Origin: Anniella stebbinsi
Taxonomy: Eukaryota > Chordata > Lepidosauria > Squamata > Anniellidae
Assembly: GCA_029215795.1 (NCBI GenBank)
Contig: JARDYH010000007.1
Span: forward strand, 81,107,763 to 81,171,762
Direction of reading: 5' to 3'
DNA length: 64,000 bases
Shown here: positions 11,276-25,004 of the stretch, one piece after another
Position numbering within the stretch: position 1 is the first letter of the stretch
Layout of the letters: every line of letters starts with the position of its first letter
Position numbers and translations under genes: made by a program
The notes under the pieces: generated by a model
Seen by the model: the letters and a program-made list of their open reading frames with translations, nothing else
Told to the model about the DNA's origin: nothing
Databases searched by the model: none

Positions 11276-13214
11276 GCTATGTCAGTTTTCTATTTGGGGT
11301 TCAATATAATATTTAGAGGAGATGGAACAAATAATTCAGCTGCTTCACATGCAGCTGCTTCACATGTATATTTAATTAAGTTACTGCTACCAGACAGGGC
11401 AAAACAGCATAAAGCCAACACATATTTTAGTCCACTATAGTTTAAATCCTAAACTCATTTCTTTCAATTACTACTTAAGAAACACATTTAAGATTGGGCC
11501 TCTCTGAGGAGTTAACATATTGTACATTATAGTTTCCTTCAAAATTAAAACAAAGAAATTTCACTTTAGTACCCATTTCCTCAAATTGGAAAAGTACCAT
11601 TTGCAGTATTCCACCAAAATGCAAGTTGGGAGTTGATTCACCACACCAGTGGAAAAAGTACATTCATACCTGATTATACTAGTAGCTAATTTTCTTTTTC
11701 AAATGTTATACATTTAAAATCTCCCATATATACACCTCTATAAAAAGTGATTTGCAAATAATGCATGACTGTAATAAAAATATGGGATTAATGCTGTTTC
11801 TTATTCATAATTACACCAGACAGTATAATGGGAGCTGATTCAAAGTTCTTAATGCAACCATACCTCCAATATCATCATAACACTAGGTTCCCCCCACCCT
11901 ATTCAGCTTGTGTTTACTTATCACAGCACAGAATCAGCATAAAACAGACATGTTCACATTCTGCAATAAGAGCGGGATGAGAGAGAAATTTCTGGCTGAC
12001 TGGGAAAACAATCTACGTTGTTACTGGATTTCATCCAGTTCGCTTGGGAAAATACAAACAAAAACATCATGCTTTACAAACCTATCCAATCTACCACCCA
12101 AGACTTTGAAGTGGAGGATGAGAGATTGGTTTACGTGCATAGCTACAGCCCTAATTGTTATTTCAACAAAGTAAGCAAGACACTCCCTAGGGAGGAGGAA
12201 AAAAAGTTATTTCCCATTTTAAAACATGGGCCCAGGACAAAAACTTTGTTTGCATGGCTATCTATTTATACTAGCCTGGTCTGTTGACAGGATATGTAAC
12301 TTTGAAACAAACCCCACCTATGGACTGAGTTAGATGAATGTCTCCATGTCTTCCTGAGAATTACATCACAATTCTGCTTTTTACAGGGCAGCTCTAGTGG
12401 CTTCAGACAAACGAGCTTCACAGGAGGAAAAATGGGGGATGCAGAGATGGGCACTTACAGGCTATTCTTTTGCCTGTGCTTCACTTTCCCTCACCATCAT
12501 CTTTTTTCTCTGAGTTTTCAAACCTCCTAAATTTGATCACCAGGAGCCATTTTCCTGCATTTATAAATGGAAACAAGATAAAACGAGGTATTTGCTTTGC
12601 AGGTTGTAAAATAGAGGGTAAAAAGTTTGCATGTTTAACAGGGCAAATATGTTAAAAATTAATTCTAATTATGTATTAGATTAGATTCAAATGTGCCCTT
12701 CTGCTCACAGAAAGAACTTCTGAGCATGGGAGGGCTTTACAGCATACTCTAGTGCTCTGTCTAAGAAAACTGAAACTAATTCAAAGGATGTTCCACTTAT
12801 GCAACTTCCTGCACAAGCAGAAACAAGCACTTGCAGAAGAGCACTAGTGGCTATATTCTTTCTGCTCATGGATCAGTGTATCCAACCCTATGATCTTCCT
12901 CCAAAGCATTATGTCTATCACTAATAATTGACTATAAACATCAATCAAAAAGAAAATCAAAACAAAATTGCCCAATGTTCAGTCTAGTTCTGCAATTCAG
13001 CAGCTAATGAAGTTGAGTGGGGACAATGAAATATATGATTGGATAAGATCATAGAAGAAAGTACTACTACACACATTGGAAATGTAAACTACTTGACATG
13101 GGAATGGTTTTAGGGTCACAACTTGAGTCTCTGGTGCCAAGTCAGAAAAAGGTGTTCCCCAGAACAGTGGCAGGATGAAGAAAATGGTCATCATGAAGAT
13201 CATCTTAGTAATCA

Positions 13215-13278
13215 TCTTAGTTAATTTTTGTAAACGACCCAGAGAGCTTCAGCTATGGGGCGGTATATAAGTGTAATA

Positions 13279-13312
<34 letters not shown>
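13215..13312 (+). mobile_element. L2-type LINE 3' tail with (TAA)n
   Basis: The 3' terminal signature TTTTTGTAAACGACCCAGAGAG, then GCTATGGGGCGGTATATAAG, runs into a TAA microsatellite. The same tail occurs at 38165-38241 and, inverted, at 26400-26460. Confidence 0.7.
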
Positions 13313-13724
13313 GTCTCAAACTTGGTATTAACTACACTATACTGGTCTAGTTACTTTTTAACTAATTGTCTAATGAACTCCTTCAATTAACTTCCATTTA
13401 CTGGCTGGCTCAAGTCTCAAGGTATAATTAAATTAGTAATACCTTCTTGATATTTTCGTAGCATAACATATTTTGTATAACCAAATAAGGAAGTTAATGT
13501 GGACGGGACAATTAGTACAAGGAGATCTAACAATTTATGTTCGGTAATTCTGTATTTTCTCACAGTCTTACATTGATATACTGCTTATCAGCTGTTTGCC
13601 ACTGCACATCTCCAGCAAGTACTTGGGATGAAGCACTATTGAACTAACTCTATTTGGCAGGCTTAAGATACATCCAATATAAAATGTTTATTAATCTCTC
13701 CAGCCAGAGAAGTGTAATTGTTTT

Positions 13725-13850
13725 TATGAGAGTTTTATTTATATATTATTAGTATTTTATGCCACTCCTCAGCCAAAAAGGCTCCCTGAGAGGCTTACAT
13801 ATAATCAATTAAACAAGCCAGCCCCTACTGGCAGGAATGGGTAGGGAAGA
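13725..13850 (-). mobile_element. LINE/SINE 3' tail, minus strand
   Basis: The reverse complement gives a tail of the form GTAAGCCTCTCAGGGAGCC...TGGCTGAGGAGTGGC followed by AT-rich repeats. This is a diverged LINE tail. Confidence 0.45.
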
Positions 13851-16800
13851 GGGGGGAAATTAATTATTTTAACAGGGCTGATGGAATGTCCATGCTCTCC
13901 CTCTCATTTCCCTCAGTGCAAGCCTGCTAGGATGGCTCCTGATGTGACAGTTAAGAGCGGAAAAGCCTTCATGAGTTTGTCAAAACTCTGCTAAGTTTCA
14001 ATTTGCCATGTACTGCTTTTGAATTTGGATAAGAAAATATCTAATTTGGAACTACTAAAATAGTAACAATCTGTTTTTTCTCCCCACCCCTCTCTAATTT
14101 ACAAATATCACTATTCTGAAGTGACTCCATTTATTTTAAAAGACCAATTATATCTAAGCCTTTTCCAAAGTGATACATCGGCAAGCTGATTTATTTTAAT
14201 TATATGAGATTTGAGCTCCTGGTGAAATCCCTGAAGTTAGCATGAAACAGAAGCTGTTCCAATGCATTAATAAAAAAATTAATAACAGATTAATGTGGAT
14301 CGGTGATGACAAGTTTTTACATTTGTATCGTAACAGAGAATTTAAAAGCATATCCTACTCCTTAATTCTCACATCTGAGAAAAATAATGGAGATAATTTG
14401 TCAATAAATTAGCCAACATAAAACATCAGTTTTGATTGAAGGGGACAATCTTACTAGTCCAACTGCATTCTGGTGGAACTTCACATAAATATTCTAAACA
14501 AAATAAATATTCTAAACACAAGATTGCTCTATGGTACACTATTTTTAAAAGGAAACATTGGTTCAACTTGGTACATAAAAAGACATATTATGCCTACGTT
14601 TGTAGGCCAATAGCTTTTAAGGAGCACCAAAATATAAACTTTTGAGTTGCAGAGTACTACTGAAGAGTCAAGCACTAAAAGAGATCATCTTATTTGCTCA
14701 GAAAGAAGCAAGTCCTAAAGTACTAAGTATATATTGGGGCATGGCTCACCCTGGGTAGAATGAGCAAGGAAGTAGTTTTCATACTTTTCTAGGGCCCAAG
14801 GTTCAAATGATTGACCTGTTATCTGTTAAGTCCCAGTTACAGGTACAAGTGCAAGATATGTGGTTTATATGTATGTAAAGTCCATAGATACTCTGAAATA
14901 GTCCATGAAAAAGAAAAACAAGTCAATGACACTTTCTATGGAATTTCCAGGAAAGTTTCAAATTGGAAACTAACAAAAGAAGCAGAGCAGTCCTGAAGCT
15001 TCCCTCAGTCCTTTCTTCAAACATTAACTTTCCATTCTTCCATTTACATGAGTCAGCACAGTGGTTAAAAATGGCCAAAGATGTGTACTGTTCTGACAGC
15101 TGGGGCCATCCGTGGGTACTCCTGGAAAAGCCCTCCCTGAAAGGCTGGAACAACTATTGGCCAGTTCCTAATATGCCCTTCCCGGGCAAGATGCTCAAAT
15201 AGGTGATTACTGTGCCCAGCTCCAGGCTCTTGAGCTCTTGAATGAGACAGATGATCTGGGTGCAGTTCAGTCACATTTCTGGTATTGAATCAAAAACCGC
15301 TTGGTCACCCTAATTGAGTACATACATGTGCCAGGAAAGAGAGAGAGGACCCTGTTGGTTCTCTTAGACATCTCAATGGCTTTGTTATCTTCAATACCTT
15401 TTTGACATAAGGCAAACCCTTTTCTTAATTTTCAAAAATCTGTTTCACAGCAAATTTCTCTTTAAGGCTGTCTCGCACTGAGTAATGTAAGCCTCTAAGG
15501 AGGTGTAAGCTATGAAACATACAACAGTGAAAGTAAAAAACTCATGTTGTTACTTTTAAATGGATCTCTCCTCCCAGCTTTTTTTTTTAAAAGCAGCCTC
15601 CAGGTTTTTATGTATTACCAGCTTGTTTAAAGGTTTTCCATTATATTGGATAAAGTATTGTGAACAGTCGTGTTCTCTCATTCTGATGTAAATGGTGACT
15701 TAAATCAGAAGCTCTTACCAGTTTAACAATGCTATATAACACACATACCTCAGTTAATTTAGTATTTGTCTAACAAATGTGATTTCTGATAGCAAGAACT
15801 AGTTTATAATTATTTATATTTAGAAAATTTCTAGTCCACTTTTCAATTAAAATTAATTTCCAAAGCAGGTAGCAAGAATAAAAGCAATAATCGATGACAA
15901 TGTCAACAACAACAACGACACACTAAAAAAACAACAGGATGGATGGCAACCATAAAAGAAATGGCACCAATTTAGGAAAAATTAGAAAGTAAACCAGTAT
16001 GAAACCAAGGGCTATTTTTGTTGTATTTGTAGTATGCAAATTGGTATATTCAGCACTTTCAGTCATTCAGTCCTTAGCTCTTATTACTATAATGTGTTAA
16101 CTTGGAATAGGTTCTAATCTACTCAGATACTACCTGCTACTGCAATCTCAATGTTCAAGTAGAATTTCTTTAATCTAGCCCTCTATCAGCCACTCAGTCA
16201 TCATGCCATACAAATGTGCTTCTTTTCTCTTTGTTCTTACCATTAATTCTGGATTCCCCTCTCCCTTCTGTTCGGGACATCTTTTGAAATCCAAACACAA
16301 CTAATGAAGATTTCCCCAATGCATCCCTAGCCCCACCAGCTGCCCTATTAAGCTTCTGTTTCATTTTGTATTAAAAACACTCGACTGGGAAATACTTAAT
16401 ATCCCTGACTCCATTTAGGGAAACCTCTAACACAGATGTTGCCAGGCAGGCAACAGGGGGCATATGCTTTGAAAACCTGGGTAGTTTTTTTAGGCAAGGT
16501 TTTGATTGTCCCATTTCTCTGTTGTGCTAACTGCATGCTTCCTTTAGAAGTCCAAACACAGGACTACTTATGGACCGCAGTTTTCAATTTCAAAGACTAC
16601 CAGCGTAAACCTATGCACTTTTCTTAGACATAGGCTCCACTTTGTTCAATAAAGCTTACTCCCAGATAAATGTGCATTGAATTGCAATTTAAGTAGCTCC
16701 CAAGATGTTAATTTAAATAGGAATCATTCTATTAACAGCATTACATGAAATAGAGACATAAGAAAATCATCACCATTTAGCTAGTAAAAACAAAGCAGGA

Positions 16801-18911
16801 AAAGGATTGGGAAGGGGGAGGAATTTATACAGTTGAAAAATGTTGTGACCCAGTTCAGACGTTAATTTGCGAATTCTGAAATAATTAAACTACTGAAAAA
16901 TCCGTAAGAACTTTTCCGCCTAAAAGCTACTGTTTAACGTTAATGTCTTAGGTTGCAATCCGTATCTCAATGAAATAAATGGCAAACCATCTTAGAGTTT
17001 AGTTGATCTTCCTCATCATTCTTCAGGCAAAATGGCCATTATATGGCAGACCTATATAATAGCCTGCTTTATTTACTGCTGTTTTATTAATGAAAAGCAG
17101 CCACAGGAGTTGACAAATCTGATCAGAGAAGCAGTGAAGGGGGCAATCTTTTCCAATGAGTTACACTCCTCAACCTCTTTTATCACCTACAGAGGAAAGA
17201 TAAAATTCACACATAACAAATGCTAAAAAATTCTAGATTATTGTGAACAAGCAAGCATGCTAATACACGCTGCCCAATCACTCCTGCTTGGCTCTTTCAA
17301 ACAGAGGGAGCAGTTAAACAAATCAGGAAGTCTCCATCTGTGGTTTGTTTAGAATCACATCTCTGGCTTGTTCCTTCCCTAATAAAACTAGTGTCATAAG
17401 CCAAGTCCCATCTTTTCCCCTCTTGTAGAACAATAGGTGAGATGGTGATTTTGACTGGAAAAGGCAGCCCCATCCATTTCACTACTCCTCTCATTATAGT
17501 ATACAATGGCAGTTTTTATAGTGCTTCAACCAACTCTCAGTACCAGATAGTGGCTGTGTTTGCATAAAACAGGTCAGAATTGCTGAGAACTCAGTGATGA
17601 GTAAATGTGCTGGTGCACACTATCTGATTGTTTCCACTTGGCTCCTAACAAGGAAATCACCCGCCAAAGAAAGCTTAGGGTTACTGGTTGTCACTTTTCT
17701 AAGAAGCAAGAATTCACAGAAGCCAACTATAAACCCTGGCTTCAAATTCTGGCTATTAGAAGAGAGTCAACCAGGAGTTCAGCTTTGGATATAACTCAAA
17801 GCTTTCTATAGCTGGTATGTTCCTTATTACTTCAGCAGCTCTCACTTGCAAGAGGAGCCAAGAAGGAACAATCAGACAGAATTCACCAGCACGATTACTC
17901 ATATTGATAAGCCTGAATTCTCAGCAATTCTGGCTTACAGTTTTGTAGGAAGAGCACCAATGTGTCCATTTCTTCATGATACTCAAAACTCCATGGTCAG
18001 GCAATACTTTTATTAGGGCCAACTAAAATGCCATGGAATAGTGAGCAAGCTTTTGAGTTCCCCAGAATTCCTCATCAGTCTGGGTGTTAAGATGAAGAGT
18101 TTTGTGAAAGTCAAAAGCTTGCTACTATTTTGTGACATTGTGGTTGGTTGTACCAAAAGTATTGGCCAACTACAGATTTTGGATTTTTTTTATTATCGAT
18201 AATTATTATTATTTGCTTTTTGGTGCTTAAGCAAATCATGTGTTTGATTAGTAATTCTTTGGCTTATGAACAACCATTAAGATTCAACTTACACAATTTA
18301 AAAATCCAGATCCAAACATCATTGTAATTGTTAAAGACATAATACCAGCCAAATTACCTACTAGTTTCAGTATGTAGCTGACAGCACAAACAAGACAATT
18401 TTGTCAAAATCCACATTCATGGAGCATAAAGGAATAAAAAGCCACACAAATCCTCTTTTCTGCAAGCATGGTTGATAACATTGTTAGAGTTAAAACCATA
18501 GGGGGGAAGCCCCTTCAAAGTAATTCAAACTGTGAAAATGCAGTGAGGGACTAAAAAGCTGGCTATGATCATGCTCAGTCCCAGGCAGGCAAATGGTTTG
18601 TGTTTCTGGCTATGCATGAATTTCCTTAAAATCAAATTGAAACATTCTTGTTTCTTAGACTATTGTAAGAACTAAGTGCTTGCAAGCACTTTCACAGAAC
18701 ATGGAATAGAAATAATTAAAACTACATCTGATAATAAATTATACTGGATATTTCACTAATATTTTGAAAGTGCAATAATATAACATAGATGACCATCAAA
18801 AGGCTATCAGGATTTCATGATATGCAACAGTAAAGAAACCCAGTTGTCCTTGCCCTTTCAAATTGTTTTATACCATAGCTTTCATATTAGTAAGGAGATG
18901 TCCAGCAAGCT

Positions 18912-19198
18912 ACCTAAGTAAGGATGCAATCCTAAATACACACACTAAAGCAGCCGTCCCCAACTTGGTGTCCTCCAGATGTCTTGGACTACAGCTCCCA
19001 GAAGGGCTAGCTGGGGATGCTGGAAAGTATAGTCTAATATAACTGGAGGACACCATGTTGGGGAAGACTGCACTAAGCTGTAAATTGCACTGAACTCCGT
19101 AGGACTTACTTCTACATAAACATACTCATAGGTTTACTCAGCAGTAATTTCAATGAAGCGTACTCCCTGTTAAACATGCATAGAATTGCAGCCTAGGT
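18912..19198. mobile_element. Nested MITEs, hairpin element inside an older repeat
   Basis: The outer repeat starts at GATGCAATCCTAAATACA and resumes after about 19078 with GTAAATTGCACTGAACTC, ending CATGCATAGAATTGCAGCC. Between them (about 18952-19077) lies a palindromic element with arms CCCCAACTTGGTGTCCTCCA and GGAGGACACCATGTTGGGGA. The inner one therefore inserted later. Confidence 0.65.
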
Positions 19199-20254
19199 TA
19201 TTTCACAATTACCAGAAAAATGTGTTCATATCTATTTGGGATTCAACAGTTCAAATAAAAGGATGGCTTTGTTTTTCTCATTTAAGCTAGAACTCCGTAA
19301 CGCTTATAGTGTAACAACTATATTAATACAAAACAAGTAAAGATAATTCAAGACTATGTTTTTAATCATCAAAGCTAAGAATATTGGCTTGGATGATATT
19401 TTTGTTAAGAGTTCCATGCAACATTAAAAACTGAATAATTTTAAAAGGATGTCACCATGGCTGGAATCCAAAGAGCTATTTAGGGGAACCTAAGGGATTG
19501 CAAGTGCCCTGTTCGGATTTCCCCCCAACTTTTCCTTTTTCAACATCAGACTCACATATTATATCGCAAACTTTAAACTCTCCTCATTCAATTTCAAAAA
19601 TAGTTTGCAATATAGCATGGAGCCTTCTATTTGAGAAACAGTGGTCTGAAGCTCTTGAGAGCCCAGAATTAATTTTATAGTACTTTGAAAAGAAATAACC
19701 TGTAACATACACATCAGGGATGGGCAATGTCAGGCCTGAACATATCTATATATTTTGATTGACCATACTGGATCTAATTTGTTTTAAAATTACCTTTTAT
19801 TATAATTTTTCTATAACAGCAAAGTGGATAGCCATATGCCAGTAACCATGATAGTGAGATGAAGCCATTCAAAAAGGAAGAGATGGCTTCTTCATACCCA
19901 GGAAACATCCCAGAAATCAAAAAAGGAATACCAAAATTAGAAGACCAAGTGACAGCATGAGAGCAGAATTCAGGTGACACAAATCCTCAATATTCCAGAT
20001 GCCCATTAAACTGAAAGGAAATAAGTGGCCAGCCATTTGCATCCCATAAACTTAGGGCCTAATTCTGTGGAAGGAAAGGAACTGAGGTTGGGTGATACAC
20101 AAACTGAGTAGGCACACCACCCAAACCCAATCCCTACCTTCAAGATACTTTAAGCTATTAAAGGGATTTCCCCCTTTTTGCAGCTTAAAGGGACTTTTCA
20201 GAATGGCTCCAAAAAGTTACACCTAGTGAAAGAATTTTTGTTTTAATTGTGTTG

Positions 20255-20345
20255 ATTCTTATTTATTTATTTATTTATTTATTACATTTCTAACGCCTAA
20301 TAGTCTGAACTCGCTGGGCAGTTTGTAACAATTAAAAACACAAAA
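20255..20345 (-). mobile_element. LINE 3' tail, minus strand
   Basis: A (TTTA)n run followed by ATTACATTTCTAACGCC and CTGGGCAGTTTGTAACAATT is the complement of the L2-type tail. Confidence 0.6.
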
Positions 20346-20763
20346 CACATCTTATTACATTCTTATTACATAAAATAGTATTTGAGCATTTCCTGCTTAA
20401 GAAACTCAGAAATTCATTTTCATCATTTTTCAGTAATTCAGAGACCTGTATACTGTACTTCACTATATAACCTTTTGCTTGGGGAACATTTGATTAAATA
20501 TAATAATCCAAAAATACACTATAACTATTTCCAATCAAGTACAGTGTGAACTATATCATTTTAAGCAGAAAATATTCATCCTTTCCAGTAAGTGAGTAAA
20601 AATCTGATTTTAAATAAACTTCAACAAGACTGCTGTACACTGATATTATAGAGAAGTTGCAGAATTATAAGAGTGACAGAGCAATAGCAGTATTACAAAA
20701 TGAAATTCAGTAAGGACTGGTACCATGTGATGATTCTGAAATCATAATTCATCTAACATGGGT

Positions 20764-21110
20764 CCCCTCTACAAGGATTCGTTTTTGCGCCCAGTTAGGC
20801 GATTATGCGCATAATCGCTGAAGCGCATTTACATCTAATACCTCTGCACGAGAGGCAGAGAGAGGCGGCGAAGCGCATTAACGGATGACCAAAATGCGCT
20901 TTACAAGTAGTTAATGCGCATAAGCGCTTGTTCACATAGTCAAAATGCGCTTTAACGGCCGGAGCAAAATAAAACTCTCGATTTAATGCGCATTCGATAA
21001 TGCGCATAATCGGAGAGATAACGCGCCTCTACGCCCGATTTGCGCACCGTTCTTGTAGAGGTAAATTTTTTAAAACATCTTGAAAGAGCTTTAAACCTCT
21101 CTTGTAGAGG
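20764..21110. mobile_element. CpG-saturated MITE-like insert built of ATGCGC motifs
   Basis: The left end is CCCTCTACAAGGA. The right end is CTTGTAGAGG at 21052-21061, and a second copy of that terminus sits at 21101-21110. The interior of about 300 bp has roughly 28 CpGs and many variants of AATGCGCTTT, AAGCGCATTA and ATGCGCAT, including the perfect 20-bp palindrome 20799-20818. The flanks are AT-rich and CpG-poor. An ORF of 70 codons across it is a chance frame. I do not recognise the family, and no clear target duplication was found. Confidence 0.55.
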
Positions 21111-22550
21111 CAGCCATGCACTCCTTAACCTTTTCAGAACAAGGGGTCTGGGGGGAGGATTGTTGTTAAAGTGCTAACAATGCCCCAAACAGATGGTAAA
21201 ATTAAGTAATTCTCAAGAACTGTATTATTTTTGCAAGTCCTAATAACTACAAATAAAATATTACAACTGTTTAAAAACACATATGTAAAAGCACAGTAAC
21301 TTCCAAATCTGTTTTGAAAAAAAATAACCTTGCACTATTTTCTTCATGAGTGCATTGCCTCTTTTCTCCCTGCATGGAGATTCTGTCTATGTAGGTAAAA
21401 TACACGTGGCACTAAGGCAAGGGTGAGCAGAAGGTAGATCTGGATAACAGCAACTTCAAAAAAGGCCCTCAACACACTCTACACACTCTAAATTAGGCTA
21501 CTAAAATTAAGGAAGTTTGAAGAGAAACCAGGAGTGAATTTGTATGTGAAATGACTGAGCTCAGTTCTGATCCAAAAATAAATTCCTAGGCTAAACATGT
21601 ACCCAGGCATCCAATTCCTTCCTTTTGAGTATAAGTCCCCCTGAACCACTCTTATTCATCTGCTTCTGGTTGGTAGACTTCGGAGTTTTAGGAAAAGAAC
21701 AAGTTCCTGCAAAGCTGAAGTCGTCCCACCACTGCCCTAAGATTCCTTCAATATCTGTTTCTGAGTATATACATCACGTGTTATAGATCTCTACCTCAAA
21801 AACTGTGAATGTGGGACTCTGCATTACTTAAAGGACAATTAAGAAACATCAACGTCGACACTGTTTACTTGAACTTTAAGATATAGAAGTCAGCAGAAAA
21901 GAAAAGCCAAAACAGGAAGAAGAAAACCTAATCTGAGTTGGACCATTTTATATTGCAACAGCATGTACTCTATTGCTATAATGATGTCCTCCTAAGTCTT
22001 CTGTAGATAAAGTGAGATGGAAGCAGCTTCGTTTGATTAGCCCTTGCTGACTCATGCTAACTACATGCCTCACCACAACAAATTACCCAGAATGTTATTT
22101 CTGGTTTCCACACAAATCAGAAGTGTTCTGCCAAATTAAAATAGACAGATGTGGCTTTCCCAAAGTTTGTGGTATTAACAGAAAGAAGTCACTGTCCAGC
22201 CAAACAAACATTGGTTTATTTTTCAAATTTGCCATTTTTGCAGGAAAAACGCTGGACTAAAAAACACCGGTGAACACTGCAGATAATGTAACATTTACTG
22301 TAGCCGAATAATGGAAGAGAACAGGATGTAAAAAAATACACTTGAACTTTGCAATACTGTACACAGACCACACCCATTTCTGGTGAAGCAGCACAAGCAG
22401 ATACACTCACCTCTCAAATGTTTGGTTTGGAAAGAAAATGTATGTTACCAATATAAATTTACTAATGCATTATAAGCCACTTTCTTATAATAAAACTAAA
22501 AATATACAAACCATATTCATCATCCTCGGTTTGAATTTTTCCAAATTAGA

Positions 22551-22667
22551 TTAATTTTAAATGCTTATTTAAAATCTAATACAATGTCTGTTAATACACT
22601 ATTTTTAAGAAAATAAAATAGTGTATTAGCAGGTGTTGTATTAGATTTTAAATAAGCATTAAAATAG
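22551..22667. repeat. AT-rich inverted repeat, arms of about 50 bp
   Basis: The left arm (22551-22606) and right arm (22615-22667) are near-perfect reverse complements, for example ATGCTTATTTAAAATCTAAT against ATTAGATTTTAAATAAGCAT. The loop is about 8 nt. It is probably a MITE or palindromic insertion. Confidence 0.85.
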
Positions 22668-23775
22668 TGGCAAATAATAACAAACCTTTTATCTAAGATA
22701 CACAAATTATTAATTGAATATGAATGAGAAATTGAGGAAGTGAAAGACTACACAGTACATTCATTCAGCACAAGACATGAGAGGTAATGTACACAAGAAG
22801 ATTTGGGAAGACCTTTGGAGCAAAGGTCATCTTTTTCTTTGAACATTAACAGAACTACTTTCAAATGATATCAAGGCAATACGTAACCCCAGTTATTAGA
22901 TGTGAGATAAATATGCAGTTCAGTTTGCTGGAAATATACAAATTTGGGCTCTGTTGAGTGCTTTTAATGTATAGTTTTGGCATTTAGGAGGTCTTTGGCT
23001 GCCAGTCAACTTTCTAATTGATTAACACACTTCAAACAAAGCATAGATCAAAAATTGTTTTCAAGTGTTTTTCAGTTTTTGTACTGACAAAACTTAGGAA
23101 GGGAAACAGGCTTTGGATGGATTTCTCATGTTTATTAAAAATAAAAAAGCTACCAAAAGAAAAAACTGCATAAGTTAACATTTATTGTTATTATAAAGGA
23201 GAACATAACTAAAGATTCTTAGATTTTAATCCAAGGATAGGCAACCTTTTTAGATCCACAAGCACATTTGTCCTTTTTTTCCCCTGGGCCCATTTGACAT
23301 TTCTTGCTCCCCCTCTCCCAATTCTGCTCAGGATTTCTGCTCCTGCTCCTGTTCACCCATCCCACCCCTGCTACTTCTCCTGCAGTATTTGAAAAGGTTG
23401 CCAAGTGATTCAGTAGTGCTGTTTACTTCTGAGTAAGACATGCAGAAGCCTTGTCCTGCTTGCTTCTGAAAAGGTTTAAAAACAGTAATAATCATATTTT
23501 GGTCCTGTCCAAAGATACAATTCAACCCCCTGGGTGAAAAAGTTTTCCCACCCATGTTATAGTTTCTATGAAGAGATTGCGTTATACCAAATATTATCCA
23601 ATGTCCCATAAATTTGGGCTCACAGTCTTATTTATCACATTGTTACTAAACATTCCTAAAAAAGAATAAAAAAAAGAATCAAAACATTAAAAAAGCTTAA
23701 ACATACACATTTCAGGCAGCATATGATCAATACTGACTCATACCTTTGGGAAAACAACTCCTTACACAAAAAGAC

Positions 23776-24282
23776 CAGGGTGGATAAAAATCAATGATTT
23801 TTTTTTAAAAAAATTAAAAAATGATTTTTTAAATTTAAATCAATTTTTTAAATGTAAATTTAATTTTTTTAATAAAATGCTTTTTGAGGAAAAAAATATC
23901 TAAAAATAGTTTTCTATTTAAAATACATTATAGTCCAAAGGTTATTCATCATGAAATAAGGATTAGTTTTTAATTATGTAGCATTAGGCTGTATATTCAT
24001 GCAATGTTTAAATATTTTGGTAAATGAATTCCATTAATCCATTCACAATGACATGCTCTTCTAGCGGTTTCTGTAAGATTATTGGGCAACTTTTCTATTT
24101 AGTAGATATTAAATATTAAGATTATACCAGCAAGAAAGAGTCTTTGGTAACTCTGAGTTGTGTAAAATATACATTAAGCTTATAGCGAGGAAGAGTGCAC
24201 TTTTTTGGGAGGGAAGTCACATGATTAAATTGAGTCTTTCTGAGTAGTAATTAAAATCGTGATTTAAATCAAATCCACCCTG
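23776..24282. mobile_element. MITE with CAGGGTGGAT inverted termini
   Basis: The left end CAGGGTGGATAAAAATCAAT is mirrored by ATTTAAATCAAATCCACCCTG at the right. The 507-bp interior is very AT-rich with a poly-T/poly-A palindromic zone near the left end. It resembles a repeat widespread in reptiles, judged from memory. No coding capacity is present. Confidence 0.65.
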
Positions 24283-24325
24283 CCTAAGTCTATAAAATTT
24301 TCTAGACATCTGTGTCAAGCTTTTA

Positions 24326-24340
24326 GTGTGTGTGTGTGTA

Positions 24341-24383
<43 letters not shown>
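24326..24383. repeat. Compound (GT)n(GA)n microsatellite
   Basis: A GT run with one TA interruption is joined directly to a GA run of about 14 units. Confidence 0.95.
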
Positions 24384-24388
<5 letters not shown>

Positions 24389-24719
24389 TTAATTCGTAAG
24401 TGAAAACTTATGGACTCTTTTGACCTTGAATAATACAGCCTCACACTGTTCATTACTCAAATAACTAATTAAACCAAGTGATAGGGTGTTACAATCCAAC
24501 ACCCCTATGGATACCATCCTTGTGTCCCATTCTGTGGTCCCTAGAGGCTCACAGTGGAAGCTGGTAGCAAGAGCAAGACAGGAAGGTGATCAAGGCAAGG
24601 AGAAAGTAGGATCTTGGATAGCTCCAAGTGGGTCCTGCTGGCTGGAATCTTTACATAGTAGGACAACCGGAGAATGTTGTTTCAGTTTGAGAGATAAAGC
24701 CAACTGAAACCTTATGTGG

Positions 24720-25004
24720 TCAGCTCCACTCCTCCTGATTTTGCAGCCTGAGATTTTTGTGAGGTTGGGAAGATGGAGGTTCTCTCAGGCCTCTGAGCAA
24801 GAGGACGATGGCAAGGCTGTGTCCTCTGGCCAGCAGGGCCCTGAGTAAGTTACTGACCATCCTACATCTTGTGAAGTAGCCTGTACCTAGCCCTCATAAG
24901 ATTCATCTGCTGCACATTGCAAAGGCTGGGGGTCATGACATCTAGTCACCTTGTCAATTAGTTTTCATAAACTTTCCAGAATTCAGTAGGAACCTGTTTG
25001 TCTT
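24720..25004 (+). repeat. Left arm of a 285-bp inverted duplication
   Basis: It begins TCAGCTCCACTCCTCCTGAT and ends AACCTGTTTGTCTT. The reverse complement recurs at 25836-26120 with scattered substitutions; identity is high by eye. No ORF or known family was recognised in it. Confidence 0.85.

Noticed and set aside
20764..21062. Bacterial contamination or a misjoined contig
   Set aside because: The CpG-rich block has inverted termini, no coding frame, and smooth AT-rich vertebrate flanks on both sides.
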